From Paenibacillus sp. YN15 (GTDB lineage Bacteria; Bacillota; Bacilli; Paenibacillales; NBRC-103111): a stretch of DNA of 64,000 nt. Positions 1-8,470 of the stretch are shown piece after piece. Where the stretch lies: the NCBI RefSeq assembly GCF_003285005.1, contig NZ_QMFA01000007.1:101242-165241 (forward strand), in the 5' to 3' direction. The position numbers and the translations under genes were made by a program. The notes beneath the pieces are model-generated. The model saw only the letters and a list, made by a program, of their open reading frames with translations. It made no database searches and was not told the origin of the DNA. Each line of letters begins with the position of its first letter. Positions within the stretch are counted from its first letter, which is position 1.

Positions 1-128
1 GCTGTGGAGACCGCAGCCGAAGTCGTCTGCACCGCTCCTTCAGGAGAACCAACGATGGTAAGAGTGAGAATGCTGCTGGCAAACATGCCCAGAAGCACAA
101 ATGTAAGAACTGCCCGTCCGCGAAACAT
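1..128 (-). CDS. S41 family carboxy-terminal processing peptidase, N-terminal fragment
   Basis: Only the first 42 codons are present; the gene runs off the left edge. ATG at 128 follows an AAAGGTGG ribosome binding site. The fragment begins MFRGRAVLTFVLLGMF and continues into a hydrophobic stretch followed by small and polar residues, which is a signal sequence or signal anchor. No catalytic residue is visible. Family knowledge: in Paenibacillus and relatives ftsE, ftsX, a LytM/coiled-coil peptidase and a CtpA-like S41 protease commonly follow one another, and the start here resembles those proteases. The identification is an inference from position and N-terminal look; another exported protein is possible. 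Confidence 0.6.
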   Translation of the reverse strand, partial: MFRGRAVLTFVLLGMFASSILTLTIVGSPEGAVQTTSAAVST

Positions 129-233
129 CAAACAAAACCACCACCTTTTTGCTCTCTTGCCGTGCTTTGGCTAGTATATGACAAGCGCGTCCGGAATATA
201 AAGCCTTTTCCGGAAAAGAACGGCCTTCGTTTG

Positions 234-274
234 GAAAAAAAGTCTGCAAAAGCCTGCATCGCATGCAGGCTTTT
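234..274 (-). terminator. Rho-independent terminator after the LytM peptidase gene
   Basis: A perfect 12-bp stem (AAAAGCCTGCAT, 248-259, with its complement 263-274) and a 3-base loop. On the minus strand it is followed after six bases by a run of seven T (235-241). It separates the LytM peptidase gene from the S41 peptidase gene. Confidence 0.85.
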
Positions 275-307
275 GGGGAAATGCACATTTTCAAAATGGG
301 GGTTTTT

Positions 308-1549
308 CTATAAGCCCAGATACGGTCTTGGGTTGGTCGGGGTGTCTCCGCCGTCCTTGCGCACCTCAAAGTGCAGGTGATTTCCGGTGGAATCGCCGGT
401 GGAGCCCACTTCGCCCACCTTGCCGCCGCGCTTCACGGAGTCGCCTTCGCTGACGCTGATGGCGGACATGTGGCCGTACCAGGTGACCAGCCCGTTATTA
501 TGGTCTACCACCACGGTATTGCCGTATCCGCTGACCCAGCTGGCCAAAATAACGGTACCCTCATCGGCCGACAGCACCGGGGTGCCCTTGGGCGCAGCAA
601 GATCAATGCCCTTGTGAAGCTTATTTACCTTCTTGATAGGATCAATCCGGTAGCCGAACTCCGAGCTGATGGTGCCGTTAATGGTCAGCGGCCATCCCAG
701 CTTGCCGCCGCTGTAAACAGGCTTGGCAGCCGCCGCAGTTCCATTCTTCTTGGCTTCTTCCTTGCGCTTCTCCTCGGCCAGCTTGGCATAGAGGGTTTGC
801 TTGTCCTTCACCAGCTTTTCAAGCGCCGCTTCCTCTTCCTCGCTGATGTTCTCCTGCTTCTGGCCCTCCTTGGTCAGGCTGGCGATGGTAACTTCCTTTT
901 GCTTCAGGTTCTTCTGGAGGGTTGCCGTAATCGCCGCCTTCTGGCTGTGCATATCGGTCACCTGGGCCAGCTGCGTTTTGATTTCGGCCTCCTGCTGGGT
1001 GATGGCTTCCTTGTCCCGCTCATTGGCTTGGAGAATCTCCGTATCCTTGCCGACGATGGTTCTGAGATTCTGGAACCGGTCGATAAAGTCGCTGAAGCTG
1101 GTGGCGCTCAACAAAACATCCAGATATGAAACGGAGCCGTTCATGTACATCAGGCGCACTCTGGATTCCAGCAGACTTTTGCGGGATGCCACCCGCTCCT
1201 CCGCCTCCGCCTTCTGCTTGCCGGTTTCCGCAAGCTTCAGGTTGGTGTCGGCAATTTGCTGCTCCAGCGCCATCACCTGCTTGCTCTGCTCATCAATCTC
1301 CTTCTGGAGATCGTCCACTCCTTTTTGCTCCTGCTTAATCTGGCCGTTAATGCCGCTGACCTTTTTGTCGGCTTCCTCTTTAGCCTTCTGCCTGGCTTTC
1401 TCCTGCTGCGCAATCTGATCAATCTGCTTCTGAATTTCCAGCACCCCGGCATGCCCGCTCACAGGCACAAACACAAGGCTGGCGGCCGCTGCAACGGCTA
1501 TGAAAGGGACAAGTACACGCTTTTTCACCGACCGTTTCCTCCTGAACAA
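308..1549 (-). CDS. LytM/M23 murein peptidase with N-terminal coiled coil (EnvC/PcsB-like)
   Basis: Exported cell-wall peptidase of 413 residues. Residues 1-35 form a signal peptide (basic MFRRKRSVKKR, hydrophobic core, Ala-rich end). Residues about 36-250 are a long Glu/Lys/Gln-rich coiled coil, as in EnvC and PcsB. The C-terminal about 105 residues are a LytM (peptidase M23) domain with the zinc and catalytic pattern intact: His312 and Asp316 in HKGID, and His391-x-His393 in NHLHFEV. It should therefore cut peptidoglycan cross-links itself rather than be a dead activator. It lies 9 bases downstream of ftsX; FtsEX-type transporters are known to control partner hydrolases of this kind through the coiled coil, so it is the likely FtsEX partner. 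The exact bond cut is not predictable from sequence. Confidence 0.9.
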   Translation of the reverse strand: MFRRKRSVKKRVLVPFIAVAAAASLVFVPVSGHAGVLEIQKQIDQIAQQEKARQKAKEEADKKVSGINGQIKQEQKGVDDLQKEIDEQSKQVMALEQQIADTNLKLAETGKQKAEAEERVASRKSLLESRVRLMYMNGSVSYLDVLLSATSFSDFIDRFQNLRTIVGKDTEILQANERDKEAITQQEAEIKTQLAQVTDMHSQKAAITATLQKNLKQKEVTIASLTKEGQKQENISEEEEAALEKLVKDKQTLYAKLAEEKRKEEAKKNGTAAAAKPVYSGGKLGWPLTINGTISSEFGYRIDPIKKVNKLHKGIDLAAPKGTPVLSADEGTVILASWVSGYGNTVVVDHNNGLVTWYGHMSAISVSEGDSVKRGGKVGEVGSTGDSTGNHLHFEVRKDGGDTPTNPRPYLGL

Positions 1550-1558
1550 AAAGATATG

Positions 1559-2476
1559 TTAGGCCTTCAAATATTTACGCACAGACAAGAGACTCCCCCA
1601 GATGCCGATCCCGATGCCGATGGCCAGGAGGATTGCCGACAATTGCAGATGCACATCATCAAAAGACTTTAGCTCCAGCATCATGGTCTCCAGCCCCGAC
1701 CGGCTGGAATCCACCAGACGGTAGTAGCCGTACAGGAGCACGCCTGCGGGGATGACCGAACCGATCACGCCCAGGAGCGCCCCTTCTATAAAGAAAGGCC
1801 AGCGGATGAAGCCGTTGGTGGCGCCAACCAGCTTCATAATCTTGATTTCCCGGTCGCGGGCCATTATGGTCAGCTTAATGGTATTGGAAATAAGGAACAT
1901 CGCCGTTAAGGCCAGACAGGCCACGAGAATCAGGCCGATATTGCGCACAATGCGGGTTATCTTAAACAGGGTATCGACTGTGGATTTGCCGTAGTCCACC
2001 TTCACCATGGGCTTCGGGTTTTTGGATTCGTTCAGGGCCACGATCCGGGCGGTCACTTCCCCAACCTCCCGCGGCTCCTTGGCAATTACCGTAAACGCGT
2101 CGTTCAGCGGGTTGTTCTCCCCGTCCATCCCCTCCAGATACTGCTTGCCCGCCTCGCCCATCCGCTCCCGCATCAGGGCCAGCCCTTCATCCTTGGAGAT
2201 GTAATCCACCTTGGCCACACCCTCCAGCGCCTCCAGCTCGGAACGCAGCATGGCGACACTTTCCTGAGGGATATTCACATCGAGAAACACCTTAATTTCG
2301 ACCTTGGATTCGATTTGCTCGGACATGTGGTTGACATTGACCGCCAAGAGCAGGAAGATGCCCAGGATAAACAGCGATATGGCGATGGAGCTGATGGAGG
2401 CGAAGGTCATCCAGCCGTTGCGGATGAGGCTCTTGCCGCCTTCCCGGAAATGTCTGCCCAGGGTGCTAATCTTCAT
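1559..2476 (-). CDS. ftsX: Cell division protein FtsX
   Basis: Membrane subunit of the FtsEX complex, 305 residues, normal for the family. Four membrane segments are visible: about 22-45, then an extracytoplasmic domain of about 125 residues, then about 178-200, 226-250 and 272-296. The N-terminal basic segment and the large first loop are typical of FtsX; that loop contacts the hydrolase partner. Its start overlaps the ftsE stop by 11 bases, so translation is probably coupled. FtsEX does not transport but converts ATP hydrolysis into a shape change that switches on wall hydrolases; in spore formers it also affects the timing of asymmetric division. Confidence 0.95.
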   Translation of the reverse strand: MKISTLGRHFREGGKSLIRNGWMTFASISSIAISLFILGIFLLLAVNVNHMSEQIESKVEIKVFLDVNIPQESVAMLRSELEALEGVAKVDYISKDEGLALMRERMGEAGKQYLEGMDGENNPLNDAFTVIAKEPREVGEVTARIVALNESKNPKPMVKVDYGKSTVDTLFKITRIVRNIGLILVACLALTAMFLISNTIKLTIMARDREIKIMKLVGATNGFIRWPFFIEGALLGVIGSVIPAGVLLYGYYRLVDSSRSGLETMMLELKSFDDVHLQLSAILLAIGIGIGIWGSLLSVRKYLKA

Positions 2477-3152
2477 AACCGTAATCCCCTCTCGCCTGGT
2501 CGCGGGCGATGAGGCCCTTCTCCACAGCGATGACCCGCTTGCGCATGGAGTTCACGATCTCTTTGTTGTGGGTCGCCATAATGATGGTGGTGCCCCGGTA
2601 GTTGATCTCTTCCATCAGCTTCATAATGTCCCAGGAGGTATCCGGGTCCAGATTGCCTGTAGGTTCGTCTGCGATAATGACCGATGGGCTGTTGACAATG
2701 GCTCTGGCAATGGCCACCCGCTGCTGCTCGCCGCCAGACAGCTGGGTCGGCAGCGAATCTGCCTTATCCCGCAGCTTGACCAGCTCCAGCACCTCCAGGG
2801 TGCGTTTTCGGATCAGCTTCTTGGGCGTTTCAATAACTTCCATGGCAAATGCGATATTTTCCGACACCGTCATCTTGGGCAGGAGCCGGAAGTCCTGGAA
2901 GATGACCCCGATATTCCGCCGCAAAAAAGGAATTTTCCGCGGTTTCAGCTTGGCCAGATTAAAACCGTTGACAAAAATCTGCCCCTTGGTGGGCTTCTCC
3001 TCGCGATAAATCATCTTCATGAAAGTCGATTTGCCTGCGCCGGAAGGCCCTACCACGTATACGAATTCATTGCGGTCCACTTTGAGGTTGATGCCCCGTA
3101 TGGCGTGTGTTCCGTCCGGATACGTTTTCCAGACGTCTTGCATTTCGATCAC
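2466..3152 (-). CDS. ftsE: Cell division ATP-binding protein FtsE
   Basis: ABC-type ATPase of 228 residues that powers FtsX. Walker A GPSGAGKS at 35-42, Q-loop around 86, signature LSGGEQQR at 138-145, Walker B VIIADEP at 158-164 and the switch His at about 195 are all intact. Start codon is GTG at 3152, preceded by a weak purine-rich AGTGGATG; an in-frame ATG three codons later is the alternative. First gene of the ftsE-ftsX-LytM block; it is divergent from the VanW gene, with about 320 bases between them. Confidence 0.95.
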   Translation of the reverse strand: MIEMQDVWKTYPDGTHAIRGINLKVDRNEFVYVVGPSGAGKSTFMKMIYREEKPTKGQIFVNGFNLAKLKPRKIPFLRRNIGVIFQDFRLLPKMTVSENIAFAMEVIETPKKLIRKRTLEVLELVKLRDKADSLPTQLSGGEQQRVAIARAIVNSPSVIIADEPTGNLDPDTSWDIMKLMEEINYRGTTIIMATHNKEIVNSMRKRVIAVEKGLIARDQARGDYGYED

Positions 3153-3474
3153 AGTATCACATCCACTCTTTCATAATGATCGGACAGCGCGCAGGTCACG
3201 CAAGAACATACCCAGCTTAGTAAACTTCGACAGAAAATTCGTTATTCCTTTATCGCGGAAGCGATTTTCCGTAAGATTCCATGAAATGTCCACTTTTCTG
3301 TGAAAATACGGGAATGGTTTCCGGGCGAAATCCGGCAGCAACCGCGTTGTGCCGGGTGAACTATTTCGCGGGACACGCTCATATAGTGGAAGGAGACGAT
3401 GCTTGGACATTGACTCCGAGACCACGCTTGCGAAGCAAGCTTTGCTCGCACAAAACTCTTAGGGAGGTGTCCCC
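3153..3474. other. Divergent intergenic region, ftsE / VanW gene
   Basis: No gene seen. It must hold the ftsE promoter (minus) and the VanW promoter (plus), but I find no convincing -35/-10 pair for either. Just before the VanW ribosome binding site a short perfect hairpin (GCTTGC-GAA-GCAAGC, 3426-3440) leads into CAAAACTCTTAGGGAGG; a very similar arrangement recurs upstream of tagA near 58600. Confidence 0.5.
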
Positions 3475-4938
3475 ATGTTAACGGATAAACGCAAGCGCAT
3501 AGCCGCCGCCGCGGGCCTGCTGGCGCTCCTGGCAGCCGGAAGCTTATGGGGAATCAGACTATATGGATTGGACAGCCGGATGCCTGACGGCCTCGCCTTC
3601 GGCGGTATTCCTGTGGGCGGACTGCCCCTGGACCAGGCGGAACAGCTGCTGGACGCCCGCCTTAAGCAAACGGCAGGCTGGCGGCTCCGGTTTGCTTCGG
3701 AGATGCCCGCCGCGGAGCAAACGGCGGTTTTCGGCAGCACCGGACTCCGCTGGGATGCTTCCGCGCCCAGACAGGCGCTGGCGCGGCTTAAGGAAGGCAG
3801 CCCCTTCCTGCGGGCCTGGCGCAAGTGGCAGCTGCGCAAAACCGATCTGCCCGTAGGGATTTTATACGATGAGGGCGCTTATGCAGGCTTCGTAAAGCAA
3901 ACCTGGGCCGAGCTCAACGCCAAGCAGCCCACCGCCGCCAAACGGATGATTACCGGCCAGGACCAGGTGGAGATCATTCCCGACATTCCGGTTTACCGGG
4001 TGGATGAGAAAAAACTGCTGGACAGCCTTCTGGCCACGGACTGGCTGGCCATGTGGCGCGGGCTGGCCCCGGAGCAGGAGGCGGCCAAGGCCGATCCCGT
4101 GGTCATGACCGTACCGCTTTCGGAGGTCCGTGCCGAGGTGACCTATGACTCCCTGGCCGGTCAAGGCATTGAGCGCAAAATCAGCGAGTTCGCCACCACC
4201 ATTCTGCCCGGCGGCGAAGGCCGCTTGCACAATATCGTCTCCGCGGCCAAAACCATCCATGACCGGGTTCTGGCGCCGGGAGACATTTTCGACTATGCGC
4301 CGGTGATTGAGGAAACCAAGAGCCGCTTCGGCTTTCAGGAAGCGCCAGTGATTTATAACGGCAAGCTGGTGCCGGGAGTGGGCGGCGGCATCTGCCAGGT
4401 ATCCTCCACCCTGTACAATGCCGTGCTGCGGGCAGGGCTTGAAATTGTGGAGCGGCGCAACCATTCCCTGCCGGTGAGCTATGTTCCCTTGGGACAGGAC
4501 GCCACCTTCTCGGAGGGCTATATCAACTTCCGGTTCCGGAACAATACCGATGCCCATCTTTTGATCCGCACCTTCACTGAATCCAACAAGCTGACGGTCA
4601 AGCTGTTCGGCAGGCTGCCCCAGGGCCAGTCCTTCGATATCCAGTCGGTGACGGTGGAGGAGCTGGAGGCCCCGGTGAAAACCGTCATCAATCCCGCTCT
4701 CCGCACAGGCCAGCGGGAGGTGCTGCAGAAGGGCAAACCCGGCTATGTGGTGGAAACCTACCGCACCAAACGGGAGAACGGCACCATCCTCTCCCGGGAG
4801 CTGATTTCCCGGGACCGCTACCAGCCCCAGCCCACTCTGATGGCAGTGGGAGGCAAAGTCGGCCAAGGGGCCGGACAGAACCGGGAGGGCAAGGAGGGAG
4901 TGCTGGAGGATGGAGTGGAGGGCCCCCGCTTCCGGTAG
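3475..4938 (+). CDS. VanW family protein with peptidoglycan-binding-like and G5-like parts
   Basis: Exported or membrane-anchored protein of 487 residues. Residues 1-27 are a signal/anchor segment (basic MLTDKRKR, then an Ala/Leu/Gly core). Residues about 35-215 resemble the PG_binding_4-type repeats found in YoaR-like proteins. Residues about 225-385 are the VanW domain, with the conserved GGGICQVSSTLYNAVLRAGLE block and the ERRNHSLPVSYVP block. The last about 90 residues look like a G5-type stretch. The name comes from a vancomycin-resistance cluster, but the biochemical role of the domain is unknown and its presence does not imply resistance. ATG at 3475 follows AGGGAGGTG. It is divergent from ftsE, and about 170 bases separate it from the DUF1700 gene. 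Confidence 0.88.
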   Translation: MLTDKRKRIAAAAGLLALLAAGSLWGIRLYGLDSRMPDGLAFGGIPVGGLPLDQAEQLLDARLKQTAGWRLRFASEMPAAEQTAVFGSTGLRWDASAPRQALARLKEGSPFLRAWRKWQLRKTDLPVGILYDEGAYAGFVKQTWAELNAKQPTAAKRMITGQDQVEIIPDIPVYRVDEKKLLDSLLATDWLAMWRGLAPEQEAAKADPVVMTVPLSEVRAEVTYDSLAGQGIERKISEFATTILPGGEGRLHNIVSAAKTIHDRVLAPGDIFDYAPVIEETKSRFGFQEAPVIYNGKLVPGVGGGICQVSSTLYNAVLRAGLEIVERRNHSLPVSYVPLGQDATFSEGYINFRFRNNTDAHLLIRTFTESNKLTVKLFGRLPQGQSFDIQSVTVEELEAPVKTVINPALRTGQREVLQKGKPGYVVETYRTKRENGTILSRELISRDRYQPQPTLMAVGGKVGQGAGQNREGKEGVLEDGVEGPRFR

Positions 4939-5017
4939 CATAGTCTCCATCCCCGTCTGCAGACCGGCTTAGCCCTTCACTCCCGTCATATTACTCCGCC
5001 GCCGGCGCTTTTCGAGA

Positions 5018-5033
5018 ATGTGACAGGTCACAT
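5018..5033. promoter_or_regulatory. 16-bp palindrome (ATGTGACAGGTCACAT), probable operator
   Basis: Two perfect 7-base arms separated by AG. It lies 36-50 bases upstream of a -10-like TATACT (5069-5074; weak -35 TTCGTC at 5046) that could drive the DUF1700-DUF4097 pair. Such pairs often sit beside a PadR-type regulator gene; none is next to them here. The binding protein is unknown. Confidence 0.45.
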
Positions 5034-5116
5034 GACCGCGGTTACTTCGTCCTTCACCGTTTGCCTGCTATACTAAGAATCAAGTTCTTCATCAAGAAAA
5101 GAAGCAGGGGATGCTT

Positions 5117-5659
5117 ATGTCGAAGGCCGATTTTTTCCTGCAGCTCCGGACCCGCCTCCGCGGCTTGCCTCCGGAAGAGCAAGAGAACATTCTCGGCGTT
5201 TATGAGGATTTGTTCCGTCAGGCCGAGGCCGGCGGCAAAAGTGAAGAGGAAATTATCCGCTCCCTGGGCTTTATACCCGTTCCCGTGGAGCAGTCGCCCC
5301 GGGCGCATAACCACAGGCCTTACCCACCCGCCGGGGGCGGTTTGCGTCCTTTCGCGGCAGCATGCGCCTTGCTGCTGTTCAACCTGATTTTTGCGCTTGC
5401 TCCCTTTGTGGCCATTGCTTCACTGCTGTTCTCCTTTTCCCTGGTGGCCGTATTGTTCGCCTTCAGCCTTGTCTGGGTTATCATCGGGACAGGAATTCCC
5501 CCGACTCTGGAAGTGCTGCTTCTGGAGGTTTTCGCCACTATGACATTGAGCGGAATCGGGGTTCTGCTGGGAGCAGCAATGTGGAAATTGAATATTGCCT
5601 TCTGGTCTCTGGTCAAACGCTATATAGCGCTTAACCTTAGACTGGTCAGGGGGGATTAG
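5117..5659 (+). CDS. DUF1700/HAAS-domain membrane protein
   Basis: Protein of 180 residues. The N-terminal about 70 residues (beginning MSKADFFLQLRTRLRGLP) form the helical HAAS/DUF1700 domain, with the typical EEIIRSLG turn. The C-terminal half has two or three membrane helices (about 75-105, 110-130 and 135-160). I take the ATG at 5117 rather than the one six bases earlier because it sits eight bases after AGGGG. Family knowledge: HAAS domains occur in small membrane proteins of Firmicutes paired with DUF4097 proteins and linked to envelope stress. Here the partner gene follows after one base, so the two are surely co-transcribed. Confidence 0.8.
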   Translation: MSKADFFLQLRTRLRGLPPEEQENILGVYEDLFRQAEAGGKSEEEIIRSLGFIPVPVEQSPRAHNHRPYPPAGGGLRPFAAACALLLFNLIFALAPFVAIASLLFSFSLVAVLFAFSLVWVIIGTGIPPTLEVLLLEVFATMTLSGIGVLLGAAMWKLNIAFWSLVKRYIALNLRLVRGD

Positions 5660-5660
5660 A

Positions 5661-6542
5661 ATGAACATCAGATGGAGCTTAAGACAAATCGTCATGGCGG
5701 CTCTGGCCTGTACGCTGATCGGCATCGGCGGGCTGCTGCTGTTGTACCGGCAAGGGGTAATTGACAATTCCGCCGCAGCCGTGGATGTCCAAAAGGAGCT
5801 GGACGCCTCCTCGGTCCAATCCTTCTCGCTGCAGACGGATACGCCTCATATTACGGTGGTCTCCGCCACCGGCAATCAAATGCGCATCAAGCTGAGCGGC
5901 CGGGTCCGCGCAGCGGATGCGAAGTATGCAGCCATTGAGCTGGACAATAGAGGCGGCGATGTGAGAGCGGTGGCGCGCACCTCCAAACGGGTTTCCATCG
6001 GAATCGATGTGACCCAACTGTTCCAGCTGTTCAACAACAAGTTGGAGGTCACCGTGGAGCTGCCGGAGAAGGTATACCGCAGCCTGTCCTTCACCACGGA
6101 TACAGGGCGAATTTCCCTGCCCGCTCTCCAAGCGGATACCCTTGAGGTCAAAAGCGACACCGGCGAGATCATACTGAACGGCTTTACCGGTACCAGCCTT
6201 ACGGCCAGAAGCGATACCGGCACGCTGCGGCTGGACCATCTGTCCGCCAAGCTGTCTCTTGGCACCGATACGGGGCATATTATTGCCGGGCTGGACGCCC
6301 TTCCGGCATCCGCGGATCTGGAGAGCGATACAGGGGATATCCGGCTGACCATGGCCAAGGTGTTCCCTGCGCTCGTGGATTTCTCCACGGATACGGGCCG
6401 GACCAGCATGCAGCTTCCCTCCCAGAACGAGTTCTCTGCCAAGAGAATGGAGAAACGCCGGGTGGAGGGGCAGCTGTCCGGCGGCGGTCCGCTGCTGCAG
6501 GCCCGTACAGATACGGGAGATATTGAGCTTGTGGTAAAATAA
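5661..6542 (+). CDS. DUF4097 family putative surface beta-helix protein
   Basis: Protein of 293 residues starting 2 bases after the DUF1700 stop, with GGGGGGAT as ribosome binding site. Residues about 10-30 form a membrane anchor. The rest is a DUF4097 domain with seven repeats of a (T/S)DTG motif spaced roughly 17-25 residues apart until the last interval (TDTGR, SDTGE, SDTGT, TDTGH, SDTGD, TDTGR, TDTGD), expected of stacked beta-strands in a solenoid. Such proteins are annotated as putative adhesins, but their function is not established. A bidirectional terminator follows. Confidence 0.8.
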   Translation: MNIRWSLRQIVMAALACTLIGIGGLLLLYRQGVIDNSAAAVDVQKELDASSVQSFSLQTDTPHITVVSATGNQMRIKLSGRVRAADAKYAAIELDNRGGDVRAVARTSKRVSIGIDVTQLFQLFNNKLEVTVELPEKVYRSLSFTTDTGRISLPALQADTLEVKSDTGEIILNGFTGTSLTARSDTGTLRLDHLSAKLSLGTDTGHIIAGLDALPASADLESDTGDIRLTMAKVFPALVDFSTDTGRTSMQLPSQNEFSAKRMEKRRVEGQLSGGGPLLQARTDTGDIELVVK

Positions 6543-6567
6543 ACCCTTAATTGCTTTTGTCCGCTGC

Positions 6568-6612
6568 AAAAAGCCCCGGCGCTCCTTTAAGGAGGGAGTC
6601 CGGGGCTTTTCC
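6568..6612. terminator. Bidirectional terminator between the DUF4097 gene and argH
   Basis: AAAAAGCCCCGG (6568-6579) pairs with CCGGGGCTTTT (6600-6610), giving A-run and T-run flanks on both strands. It sits between two convergent genes and can end both transcripts. Confidence 0.85.
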
Positions 6613-6652
6613 ATTCAGGCGCATGGGCGCAGCCCGGTGCCTGTTTTGTCTG

Positions 6653-8068
6653 TTACTTGCTTTTCTCCGTGTACTCAGCGTGCCAGGCTTGCAGCTCCTG
6701 CAGCGCCGCTTCAGCCCGCTCCACAGCCGCCGCCACCTGCGCGGAAGCGGTGCCGCCGTACACATTGCGGGCGTTGACCACATGCTCCGGCTGAAGCACG
6801 GTGTAAATATCATCACCGAACAGCTTGGAGAAGCTATGGAACTCGGACAGCTCCAGATCCAGCAGATACTTCTTATGCTCGATACTGTAAAGCACCAGCT
6901 TGCCAATAACCTCGTGGGCCTGGCGGAAGGGCAAGCCCTTGTTCACCAGGTAATCGGCGATATCGGTGGCATTGGAGAAGTCCTGGTTCACCGCCTGGCG
7001 CATCCGCTCCTTGTTCACCTTCATGGTGGAAATCATGGGAGCAAACAGCTGGAGGGCGCCGTTCAGGGTTTTCACCGTGTCCAGCATCCCCTCCTTGTCC
7101 TCCTGCATGTCCTTGTTGTAGGCCAGGGGCAGGGACTTCAGGACAGTCAGGAGACCCATCAGATTGCCGTACACCCGTCCGGTTTTGCCGCGGACAAGCT
7201 CCGGCACGTCGGGATTCTTCTTCTGCGGCATAATGCTGGAGCCGGTGCAGAAGGCGTCGTCCAGCTCAACAAAGGCAAACTCGGTGCTGGACCAGAGGAT
7301 CAGCTCCTCGCTGAGCCGGGAGAGATGCATCATGATCAGGGAGGCGTTGCTTAAGAATTCCAGGATGAAATCCCGGTCGCTGACCGCATCCAGGCTGTTC
7401 TCGTAAACCCGCTCGAAGCCCAGCCGTCCGGCCACAAAATGCCGATCGATGGGGAAGGTGGTTCCCGCCAGAGCGCCCGCGCCCAAGGGCAGGGTATTGA
7501 CCCGCTTGTAGCTGTCCGTCAGCCGCTCCGCATCCCGCTGGAACATGGAGACATACGCCATCAGGTGATGGGCGAACAGAATCGGCTGGGCCCGTTGAAG
7601 ATGGGTGTAGCCGGGGATGATGGTATCCAGATTGGCCTTGGCTTGTCCGATCAGCGCTTCCTGCAGCTTGGCCAGAAGCCCGACAAAATGGACCACCCGC
7701 TTGCGCAGGTACAAGTGCATATCCGTGGCCACCTGGTCATTGCGGCTGCGTCCTGTATGAAGCTTGCCGCCTACCGGCCCGATTTCGTCGATCAACGCCT
7801 TTTCGATATTCATGTGAATATCCTCGTCGCCGATGGAGAATTCCTGCTCCCCCCGCTTGATCCGGTTGGAGACCAGATGAAGGCCGTCGGTAATCTTCTC
7901 CACGTCCTCCAGAGGAAGAATCCCGCATTTCCCCAACATGGCCACATGGGCCAGACTGCCTTGAATATCCTCTTCCGCCAGTTCCTTGTCGAAGGTAATG
8001 GAAGCCGTATATTCCTCCACCAATTGATCCGTTTGTTTGGTAAAACGTCCACCCCACAATTTTGACAC
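6653..8068 (-). CDS. argH: Argininosuccinate lyase
   Basis: Last step of arginine synthesis: argininosuccinate is split to arginine and fumarate. The 471 residues match the usual length. The fumarase/aspartase superfamily signature [12 protein letters not shown] is intact, as are the N-terminal KLWGGRFTK block and [12 protein letters not shown]. Although it continues the arg gene order, it is separated from argG by 402 bases and has its own -10-like TATAAT (8113-8118), so it can be expressed apart from argC-G. Confidence 0.97.
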   Translation of the reverse strand: MSKLWGGRFTKQTDQLVEEYTASITFDKELAEEDIQGSLAHVAMLGKCGILPLEDVEKITDGLHLVSNRIKRGEQEFSIGDEDIHMNIEKALIDEIGPVGGKLHTGRSRNDQVATDMHLYLRKRVVHFVGLLAKLQEALIGQAKANLDTIIPGYTHLQRAQPILFAHHLMAYVSMFQRDAERLTDSYKRVNTLPLGAGALAGTTFPIDRHFVAGRLGFERVYENSLDAVSDRDFILEFLSNASLIMMHLSRLSEELILWSSTEFAFVELDDAFCTGSSIMPQKKNPDVPELVRGKTGRVYGNLMGLLTVLKSLPLAYNKDMQEDKEGMLDTVKTLNGALQLFAPMISTMKVNKERMRQAVNQDFSNATDIADYLVNKGLPFRQAHEVIGKLVLYSIEHKKYLLDLELSEFHSFSKLFGDDIYTVLQPEHVVNARNVYGGTASAQVAAAVERAEAALQELQAWHAEYTEKSK

Positions 8069-8213
8069 GCGCTTGTCCTCCTCTATCTGCTTCGCACTTG
8101 CAACCTTCGTCTATTATACACAATATTCCACGTTTTTTCCCTGCTGGCAGGCAATTTATCAGGATAAAACCTGTAACAACTTCTAATATATGGATTTAAA
8201 AGTCACCGGTTTG

Positions 8214-8431
8214 CCTTTTTCCCTTCCCTTCGCCTACTATCCCTTTTGCTCAGGAAAACACAGGTATGCAGATGAACCGGCGGGATGCCGGAAGGATAGC
8301 CCATCCTTTCCGGGAGTTGCCTGAGCCAAGGGGATAGTGTCCAAAAGGAGACTGGGACTGGCCTCCACCGCCCGCAAGTCTGTTTTCTTTGCAAGAAACG
8401 GACTGCCGAACCCTCCGGCAGCCCGTTTTTT
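8214..8431 (+). ncRNA. Candidate small structured RNA, plus strand, between argG and argH
   Basis: A promoter-like TTGCCT-N18-TACTAT (about 8213-8242) is followed by GCTCAGG (8248-8254), which pairs with CCTGAGC (8320-8326). Inside are hairpins CCGGC/GCCGG (8278-8290) and AAGGAT/ATCCTT (8292-8309). The transcript would end at a terminator whose arms (8397-8408 and 8416-8428) lead into TTTTTT. ACTATCCC (8236-8243) is also complementary to GGGATAGT (8331-8338), so a structure formed by a longer transcript, or by the opposite strand, is equally conceivable. I do not recognise any known riboswitch or small RNA family here. Confidence 0.35.
8396..8431 (+). terminator. Terminator with T-run on the plus strand, also usable by argG
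   Basis: Stem AACGG-A-CTGCCG with CGGCAG-C-CCGTT, then six T on the plus strand; on the minus strand the stem is followed by TTTCTT. It lies about 40 bases past the argG stop. Confidence 0.7.
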
Positions 8432-8470
8432 CATCTACATGCTTACGGTACGATGCTTCCAACTAGCCGC

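Larger units (their letters stand above)
8069..8470. other. argG-argH intergenic region with structured sequence
   Basis: No protein gene seen. It holds the argH -10 box, then a stretch (about 8210-8432) rich in complementary segments, ending in a terminator that has its T-run on the plus strand. See the separate ncRNA candidate. No T-box motif was found on either strand. Confidence 0.6.

Noticed and set aside
371-1129. Long open frame on the plus strand opposite the LytM peptidase gene
   Set aside because: It mirrors the coiled-coil codons of the real gene; no ribosome binding site and low-complexity translation.
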